Origin: Bacillota bacterium | GTDB taxonomy: Bacteria > Bacillota > Clostridia > Saccharofermentanales > Fastidiosipilaceae | DNA: 64,000 bases | Assembly (NCBI GenBank): GCA_030057555.1 | Contig: JASGUU010000069.1 | Location: forward strand, 49,921-113,920 | Direction: 5' to 3' | Part shown: positions 59,175-64,000 of the stretch, in pieces | Layout of the letters: each line of letters opens with the position of its first letter | How positions within the stretch are numbered: the first letter of the stretch is position 1 | Notes under the pieces: generated by a model | What the model saw: only the letters and a program-made list of their open reading frames with translations | Databases searched by the model: none | Told to the model about the DNA's origin: nothing | Program-made: the position numbers and the translations under genes

Positions 59175-59206
59175 TTGTAAACCGCATTCGACAAGCTGGT
59201 TTACAA
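59175..59206 (+). promoter_or_regulatory. BirA operator
   Basis: TTGTAAACC (59175-59183), 14 bp, GGTTTACAA (59198-59206), a perfect inverted repeat matching the known BirA operator consensus half-sites. It lies 41 bp upstream of birA. Biotinoyl-AMP-bound BirA should repress birA-bioY here. Confidence 0.9.
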
Positions 59207-59246
59207 GCGGCAGCGCCTGTGCTTCAATAGCCCATCAGGAGGAAGA

Positions 59247-60257
59247 ATGATGCGAAGCCAACCCATCTCCCGACGCGAACAGCTGCTCTCCCATCTCGAA
59301 GCGGCGGAGGGCGCCTGGCTCAGCGGCGAACGGCTCGCCGCTGAGCTCGGCGTCAGCCGCGCCGCCGTCTGGAAGCTCATCCGCGGCCTCGAAACCGACG
59401 GCATCGCGATCGAAGCCCGCCCCTCCCTTGGCTACCGCCTCGACCCCGCGACCGACCCCCTCTGCGCAGCGGCGATCGCCCGCCGCCTGACGACCCGCGA
59501 GCCGGCCGTCACGGTCGAGCACCACCCGCTCCTCGACTCCACCAACCGCCTCGCCGCCCGCCTCGCCCGCGCAGGCGCCCCGGAGGGCCATCTGGTCACC
59601 GCCTCCGCCCAGAGCTCAGGCCGCGGCCGCTGTGGCCGCAGCTTCATCTCGCCGCCCGACACGGGCGTCTACTTCAGCCTCATCCTCCGCCCCCGCCTCG
59701 CCTACGAGGACGCCCTCCTGATCACGACGACGGCCGCCGTCGCCGTCTCCGAGGCCATCCGGCGCCTTCTGCCCGGTCTCAACCCCGAGATCAAGTGGGT
59801 GAACGACATACTTCTTGATGGACGCAAAGTCTGCGGCATCCTGACCGAGGCCAGCCTGGATATGGAATCCGGCAGCATCGCCGCCCTCATCCTCGGCATC
59901 GGCATTAACGTCTATCCGCCCGCGGAGGGCTTCCCCGCCGAACTCGCCAGCATCGCCGGCGCGCTCGTGCCCGCTGTCCGCCCCGGCCTCAGGGCCAGCC
60001 TCATTGCGGCGGTCGTGGACGCATTCTTTGCATACTACCCTGCCCTGGCTGATGAAGAGGGCCGCCTGGCCATCGTCGCGGCCTACCGCGCCCGCTGCCC
60101 CATCGCCGGCCGTGCCATCACGGTGGTCGCCGGCGACGGCACGGACCGCCCGGCCACGGCCCTGGGCATTGACGACCGCGGCCGCCTCAACGTGCGCTAC
60201 GACGATGGCGGCGAAGACTGCCTCGGCTCCGGCGAAATCCGCGTGCGCCCACGCTGA
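59247..60257 (+). CDS. birA: Bifunctional biotin-[acetyl-CoA-carboxylase] ligase / biotin repressor
   Basis: A 336-residue enzyme that makes biotinoyl-AMP, transfers biotin to carrier lysines, and acts as repressor. The N-terminal winged helix (about 8-65, with LAAELGVSRAAVWKLIRGLE) precedes the ligase domain with SSGRGRCGRSF, KWVNDILLDGRKVCGIL and GIGINVY. The C-terminal SH3-like domain closes the protein. A BirA operator lies just upstream, so autoregulation is expected. It is followed after 23 nt by bioY. Confidence 0.93.
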   Translation: MMRSQPISRREQLLSHLEAAEGAWLSGERLAAELGVSRAAVWKLIRGLETDGIAIEARPSLGYRLDPATDPLCAAAIARRLTTREPAVTVEHHPLLDSTNRLAARLARAGAPEGHLVTASAQSSGRGRCGRSFISPPDTGVYFSLILRPRLAYEDALLITTTAAVAVSEAIRRLLPGLNPEIKWVNDILLDGRKVCGILTEASLDMESGSIAALILGIGINVYPPAEGFPAELASIAGALVPAVRPGLRASLIAAVVDAFFAYYPALADEEGRLAIVAAYRARCPIAGRAITVVAGDGTDRPATALGIDDRGRLNVRYDDGGEDCLGSGEIRVRPR

Positions 60258-60280
60258 GCCCCCTGTCAGGAGAAGACGAT

Positions 60281-60886
60281 ATGCACGAACGGACGAGAAA
60301 CATGATGCGGGTGGCGCTCTTTACCGCCCTGATCACGGCGGGCGCCTTCATCCGCATACCCTTCCCGCTGGTGCCCTTCACGCTGCAGTTCATGTTTGTG
60401 CTGCTGACGGGCCTGCTGCTGGAGCGGCGCCTCGCCCTGAGTGCCGTCGCCCTCTACATCCTGATGGGCCTCATCGGCCTGCCGGTCTTCACCGGAGGCG
60501 GGGGCCCGGACTACATCCTGCGGCCGACCTTTGGCTACATTGTCGGTTTCGCCGTCGGTGTCTGGGTCTCAGGCAGCATCGTTGCGGCCCGGCCCGCCGA
60601 GCGGCCCGGCTACCGCCGCCTCCTCGTAGCCTCCCTCGCCAACTTCCTGATCGTCTATGGCCTGGGCCTGATCCACCTGATTTTCGTCACGCGCATCCTG
60701 CTGGGGCGCGACACGGCTCTCGCGGTCCTCTTGTTTCAGGGCTTCGTCGTGACGGCACCGAGCGACATCGCCGCCTGCCTCGCCCTGCCCCTGGCCGCCC
60801 GCCGCCTCTATCCCTTCTTCCGCTCGGCCCCGGCCGTGCCCAGGTCCCAGTCGAAGACATTGACTTCGCGCACCCCGTCCAGATAG
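60281..60886 (+). CDS. bioY: Biotin transporter BioY
   Basis: A 201-residue membrane S-component with six helices. The signature GLPVFTGGGGPDYILRPTFG is present, and LVPFTLQ near residue 30 is typical. It imports biotin, alone or with ECF modules. AGGAG precedes the ATG. It forms an operon with birA under a BirA operator. The C-terminal tail (PAVPRSQSKTLTSRTPSR) is atypical: it lies in the segment overlapping the convergent acetyltransferase gene by 79 nt, so the stop may have been extended by drift. Confidence 0.9.
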   Translation: MHERTRNMMRVALFTALITAGAFIRIPFPLVPFTLQFMFVLLTGLLLERRLALSAVALYILMGLIGLPVFTGGGGPDYILRPTFGYIVGFAVGVWVSGSIVAARPAERPGYRRLLVASLANFLIVYGLGLIHLIFVTRILLGRDTALAVLLFQGFVVTAPSDIAACLALPLAARRLYPFFRSAPAVPRSQSKTLTSRTPSR

Positions 60887-61869
60887 ATCTCCGTCCACTC
60901 CGGCACGCGGGCGACCGAGAGCAGGCGCAGGCCGAGCTTTTCGCAGACCCGCCTGGAGGCGCGGTTTCGGACATCATTCGTGATCAGCAGGTGCTCCATG
61001 CCGTGCGCACGGGCGAGCGGTGCCAGCAGGACGAGCGCCTGCCCGGCATAGCCGCGGCCGCGCCATTCCGGCTCGATGTCATAGCCGATCTGGCCGCCGT
61101 AGAAAAGCCCCTCGCTGTAGCCGATGCGAAGGTTCATGTGCCCGACGGTCGTGTCGCCGCGGAGAATGTCAAAGAAATAGGTCGGTACGAGGCCGCGCTC
61201 CGGCTGGGCCGGGCGCATCTCGACGCAGCTCAGCGTCAACTCGCCCGCCCGCTGGTCGGGGAAGGGGATGAAGTGGTCGAAGTGCACCGGCCAGGCGAGG
61301 CTGCGGGCCAGATGGCGGCGGCTGAGCCAGACATTGCGCTCGAGCCGGAAGCCGATTTCGTCGCCGGGCCCATTCTCGCCGGCGAGCGCCCACGGCCGCC
61401 CGCCCGAGACATAGCTCTCCTGCTCCATCCCCAGGCGTTCCATGAGCCGGAGCGAGGCGCGATTGCGCGCATCCGCATGGGCGCTGACCTGTTCCAGCCG
61501 GCTTTCCGCGAAGACCAGATCCAGCAGCGCCGCCACCGCTTCCGTCGCATAGCCCTGTCCCGTATGGGCCCGGTGCAGGATCCAGGCAAGCTCGGCCGTC
61601 CGGTATCCCGTCCCCGTGACACTGACGGCGCCAATGACCCCTGTTTGGGGCAGTACGACTGCCAGATGCAAAAGCAGCCTTCCGTCCGTCAGCACCGGCT
61701 CCATAACGTCTCGGAGATAGCGCGCTGACTGCGTTCTGGTCCGGGTCCCGCGCAGCAGGTAGCGCGTAGCCACGGGGTCGGAAAAAAGGCTGTGGACCGC
61801 CTCCAGATCCCCCGGCTGAAAGGGCCGCAGCCGCAGCCGCCCGGTCTCGATCTTGTAGATGTGCATCAT
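60808..61869 (-). CDS. Tandem GNAT acetyltransferase (RimJ/RimL type)
   Basis: A 353-residue protein with two GNAT domains. Domain 1 (about 1-180) has ETGRLRLRPFQPGDLEAV, AWILHRAHTGQGYATEAVAA and MERLGMEQES. Domain 2 (about 190-345) has QIGYDIEPEWRGRGYAGQAL and RNRASRRVCEKLGLRLL. The second acetyl-CoA motif is intact, as is the first. Such doubled RimJ/RimL-like proteins often modify antibiotics or ribosomal proteins. The start at 61869 is one of two adjacent ATGs. It overlaps the convergent bioY end by 79 nt and lies 7 nt after an HTH remnant. Confidence 0.8.
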   Translation of the reverse strand: MMHIYKIETGRLRLRPFQPGDLEAVHSLFSDPVATRYLLRGTRTRTQSARYLRDVMEPVLTDGRLLLHLAVVLPQTGVIGAVSVTGTGYRTAELAWILHRAHTGQGYATEAVAALLDLVFAESRLEQVSAHADARNRASLRLMERLGMEQESYVSGGRPWALAGENGPGDEIGFRLERNVWLSRRHLARSLAWPVHFDHFIPFPDQRAGELTLSCVEMRPAQPERGLVPTYFFDILRGDTTVGHMNLRIGYSEGLFYGGQIGYDIEPEWRGRGYAGQALVLLAPLARAHGMEHLLITNDVRNRASRRVCEKLGLRLLSVARVPEWTEIYLDGVREVNVFDWDLGTAGAERKKG

Positions 61870-61876
61870 ATTTATC

Positions 61877-62011
61877 TCAGCGCAGCCTGTACTTTGTCCC
61901 TCGCCCGCCGCCCAGGGCGGAGACATGGTATTTCTCCGTCAGTTCTTTGAGCCGTCTCAGGATGTTACTTTTACTGTAGCCCGTCCTGTCGGCTGTTTCA
62001 CTGCTGGACCA
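61877..62011 (-). pseudogene. Remnant of a winged-helix C-terminal domain
   Basis: 44 minus-strand codons and a stop encode DRTGYSKSNILRRLKELTEK and VSALGGGRGTKYRLR. This is the winged helix tail that ends many Fic-type and AlbA/RecG-like ATP-binding proteins (GRGTKY). There is no start codon. The upstream part seems to continue in another frame (DEAKIMAAQNDG), implying a frameshift. Its stop is 8 bp before the acetyltransferase ATG. Confidence 0.6.
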
Positions 62012-62317
62012 TCATTTTGTGCTGCCATGATTTTAGCCTCATCGCTGCAGCTTTCATACACCGCTGCTGTCGTCCGAAGTTCCACTGGCCTGAGCGGTCG
62101 GACATCAGATAATGGAGGCGCAGCAGACAAACGCAGCAGAGACTTGGAACACAACGGAAAAGCGAAACCATGAACTGCCCCTCTGATGTCGCCAGAGGGT
62201 TCTGTTTCCGTCATTCTCTGTCAAAGTCGAGAGAACAGCAGGTTTCACTGAGATTCACGTTTACCCGACGTTTTGATGCCTTCAATTGTATTAGTAGTGA
62301 AAGGAGGGCCGGGCGAG
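62012..62317. other. Upstream region of the ECF sigma gene
   Basis: Apart from possible further decayed sequence of the remnant above, no gene is seen. AAAGGAGG at about 62300 is the ribosome site of the sigma factor. I cannot pick a promoter with confidence. Confidence 0.4.
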
Positions 62318-62809
62318 ATGTCAAAGTCTTTGTTGCGTACGGACAAAGAAATTGCGGAACTATACACCCGCCACAGCAGGACGGTCTATCGTGTCTGCTT
62401 TGCGTACATGAAGAACCCTGCTGACACCGAGGATGCCGTTCAGGATACCTTCTTTCAGCTGATCCGGAGCGGGCCGGCTTTTAACAGCGAAGAGCACGAA
62501 AAAGCCTGGCTCATCAGGACTGCGACGAATATATGCAAAAACCTTCTGCGGCACTGGTGGCGCCGGCGGGAGAGCCTGGATAAATACCATTCGCTCTCCG
62601 GTCCGCGACAGCCTGAGATAGACGAAGTGTTTCAGGTGGTCATGGAGCTTCCCCAAAAGTATAAGACGGTGGTCTATCTGTACTACTACGAAGGCTATTC
62701 CAGTGTGGACATCGCCGGCATCCTGAAAAAACCGCAATCGACCATCCGCAATTATCTGCACGAGGCACGTGCCATCCTCAAAGAAAGGCTGGGTGATGAT
62801 GTTCAATGA
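62318..62809 (+). CDS. ECF-type RNA polymerase sigma factor
   Basis: A 163-residue sigma-70 family factor with only regions 2 and 4. Region 2 covers about 10-75 (FAYMKNPADTEDAVQDTFFQ), and region 4 about 105-158 (LPQKYKTVVYLYYYEGYSSV, then IAGILKKPQSTIRNYLHEAR as helix-turn-helix). The start at 62318 has AAAGGAGG about 10 nt upstream. It overlaps the next gene by 4 nt (ATGA). Sigma and the membrane protein behind it form a typical envelope-signal pair. Confidence 0.9.
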   Translation: MSKSLLRTDKEIAELYTRHSRTVYRVCFAYMKNPADTEDAVQDTFFQLIRSGPAFNSEEHEKAWLIRTATNICKNLLRHWWRRRESLDKYHSLSGPRQPEIDEVFQVVMELPQKYKTVVYLYYYEGYSSVDIAGILKKPQSTIRNYLHEARAILKERLGDDVQ

Positions 62810-63561
62810 GAAACGAAAGGATCTTTGCCGCATGGAAGCAAATTGAACCGGGCGCTGCGGCGGATGAGCGCATGCTCGCGGCGATACTCGAGCGGAACCG
62901 TTCCGTTCATGATGGCAAGGCCAAGGTGAACGCCATGTCAAAAACGAAGATCACGCTGCTGACGGCGGCTGCCTGCCTGGTGCTGCTTGTCGCAGCAACT
63001 GTAATCGTGGGCAACAGCCTGAACTGGTTCAGAACGGAGTACGATGCCGCGGCCGGCGCCCCTGGAGCAGTCGTCCCCGGCGGTACTTTGCCCGACGGAG
63101 TCGACCCTGTCATGGCCAGTGTGGCTGTGTTTCCTGCTGACAGAAGTCTGTCGGATGTTGCCTCTGCCACGCTGAAGCAGATAACGGAAGCGGAGGCGCA
63201 TGGCACTGTCGAACTGGGAGATCATCTCCCTACATCCATTCCTGATCCCTATCAGTTCAGTCATGCCAGTCTCTATGAGACGACCATGAAAGATGGAACG
63301 AAATACTATCTGTTGCGGGTTCACTATTCGACCGGTGACAGGAGCAATCTGGATATGGACAAGCACGCTCCTGACTTTTTCATACAGTTGCTGAACTACA
63401 GGCCGAACACGAAAAAGACCATCTACACGATCGATACAATTCCCGCTGAGCTTTCCGGGAAAGGATTCCTGCATGTAGCCTGCGGTGACTTCCATGTCGG
63501 CTTCGACTATGGCGAATTGACGCAGGATGAAATCATGCAGGTACTGAATTCGATCAGCTGA
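62806..63561 (+). CDS. Putative membrane-bound anti-sigma factor
   Basis: A 251-residue single-pass membrane protein. The cytoplasmic N-terminus (1-47) is followed by a helix at about 48-68 (ITLLTAAACLVLLVAATVIV) and an extracellular domain (about 75-251). It is coupled to the sigma gene by ATGA, as anti-sigma factors are. The N-terminal part does not show a clear zinc anti-sigma (HxxxCxxC) motif, and the outer domain is not recognised, so the role is inferred from position and topology. Confidence 0.7.
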   Translation: MRNERIFAAWKQIEPGAAADERMLAAILERNRSVHDGKAKVNAMSKTKITLLTAAACLVLLVAATVIVGNSLNWFRTEYDAAAGAPGAVVPGGTLPDGVDPVMASVAVFPADRSLSDVASATLKQITEAEAHGTVELGDHLPTSIPDPYQFSHASLYETTMKDGTKYYLLRVHYSTGDRSNLDMDKHAPDFFIQLLNYRPNTKKTIYTIDTIPAELSGKGFLHVACGDFHVGFDYGELTQDEIMQVLNSIS

Positions 63562-63584
63562 GCTTTGAAAGTGGATCCATTACG

Positions 63585-63622
63585 ACGTGCCCTGCAGGCT
63601 GGAAACTTGCGGGGCACGTTTG
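63585..63622 (+). terminator. Hairpin after the sigma/anti-sigma operon
   Basis: ACGTGCCCTGCA (63585-63596) pairs with TGCGGGGCACGT (63608-63619), with one G-T pair, followed by only two or three Ts. It lies 23 nt after the stop. Confidence 0.55.
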
Positions 63623-63805
63623 CGTGTGTGCACTAATCTCACAGGTGAGGCAGGTAGAAACTCTTTTTCACTCATAGGCAGATTACGAGCTGCGCCCCGA
63701 GCTTGTGTACCGCTTGCGCAGTTCTTTCGTGCTGTCTGCTTCCGTCGAGCACTGCCGGATCATCAATACATGAGCGGCTTTACAGGTCTGGGTAGAGTAT
63801 GCAGT
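63623..63805. other. Spacer without recognised genes
   Basis: No supported gene, RNA or regulatory site is seen between the hairpin and the repeat. Confidence 0.4.
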
Positions 63806-63935
63806 GTGCAAAAATTAAATATATGCTCCGCTTTCCGTGTATAGGTCGAAAAGTTGAGCGAAAAGCCAAAGGTATTTGCTCAATTTCTCGATTTGTACGC
63901 AGCTTCTCGTGTACTAGTCGATTTTCTGCTCGGTC
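63806..63935. repeat. Family A palindromic repeat, two diverged units
   Basis: Unit 1 begins GTGCAAAAATTAAATATATG and has TCGAAAAGTTGAGC as right arm. Unit 2 begins at about 63876 (TTGCTCAATTTCTCGATTTG) and ends TCGATTTTCTGCTC. The spacing is about 70 bp. Sequence identity is low but layout and end motifs match the family. Confidence 0.5.
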
Positions 63936-64000
63936 TCCTCTTATGCAGAATCGCACAGACATGCAACCGGGATGGCAAACGCCCTCAGACAACATGCTAT

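Overview
The window looks like chromosome of a GC-rich, Gram-positive-type anaerobe, most likely a Bacillota (Clostridia-like) lineage. Supporting signs are a Cna-B/BspA-type giant surface protein, a CdaA/CdaR-type c-di-AMP synthase next to glmM, Spx/ArsC-like and YlxP-type (DUF503) proteins, lipoprotein serpins, TTG/GTG starts with strong AGGAGG ribosome sites, and BirA-BioY biotin control. I see no rRNA, tRNA, CRISPR array or intact transposase.

Layout: 51-13937 is one 4628-residue secreted adhesin (BspA-type leucine-rich repeats, then SpaA-like and 13 Cna-B stalk domains). 13938-15220 is gene-poor and holds a 71-bp hairpin repeat array. 15221-17602 carries a C1 peptidase and a GH43-like hydrolase on the minus strand. 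Divergent from them is an ABC-F gene with a 5-codon leader peptide. 19343-22603 is a plus-strand run (YiaK-like dehydrogenase, DnaQ-like exonuclease, TraX-like membrane protein, AroD). 22679-28681 is a five-gene operon led by a Crp-type regulator: a fused CdaA-CdaR diadenylate cyclase, GlmM, an N-acetylmuramoyl-alanine amidase and a PfkB sugar-phosphate kinase. This links c-di-AMP, peptidoglycan precursor supply and wall remodelling.

29101-41000: a duplicated secreted protein of unknown function; a small minus-strand PH-like/ArsC operon; an aldo-keto reductase; hydrolases; an AI-2E exporter/URO-D/MBL operon; and a TetR regulator divergent from an MMPL exporter that is coupled to a heptad-repeat secreted protein. 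45265-50660 has two paralogous lipoprotein serpins flanking a flavodoxin/ferredoxin protein and a PfkB kinase. 50752-52768 is a nanA-sialidase pair. 52850-64000 holds DUF503, a Gfo/Idh oxidoreductase, FmdE next to a broken ABC ATPase, a nuclease-like protein, PutP, acetyltransferases, birA-bioY under a textbook BirA operator, and an ECF sigma/anti-sigma pair.

The least explained signal is a family of long imperfect palindromes with a 71-bp period, found in at least seven intergenic spacers (28.7, 32.3, 45.0, 46.9, 53.2, 55.7 and 63.8 kb). A second, sequence-unrelated array at 14.5 kb has the same 71-bp period and paired-arm covariation. Together they suggest a structured interspersed element that I cannot assign to a known class. 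Other highlights are the CdaA-CdaR fusion, the Crp-type gene coupled to it, the ABC-F leader peptide, the tandem serpins with diverged reactive loops, and several small gene remnants.
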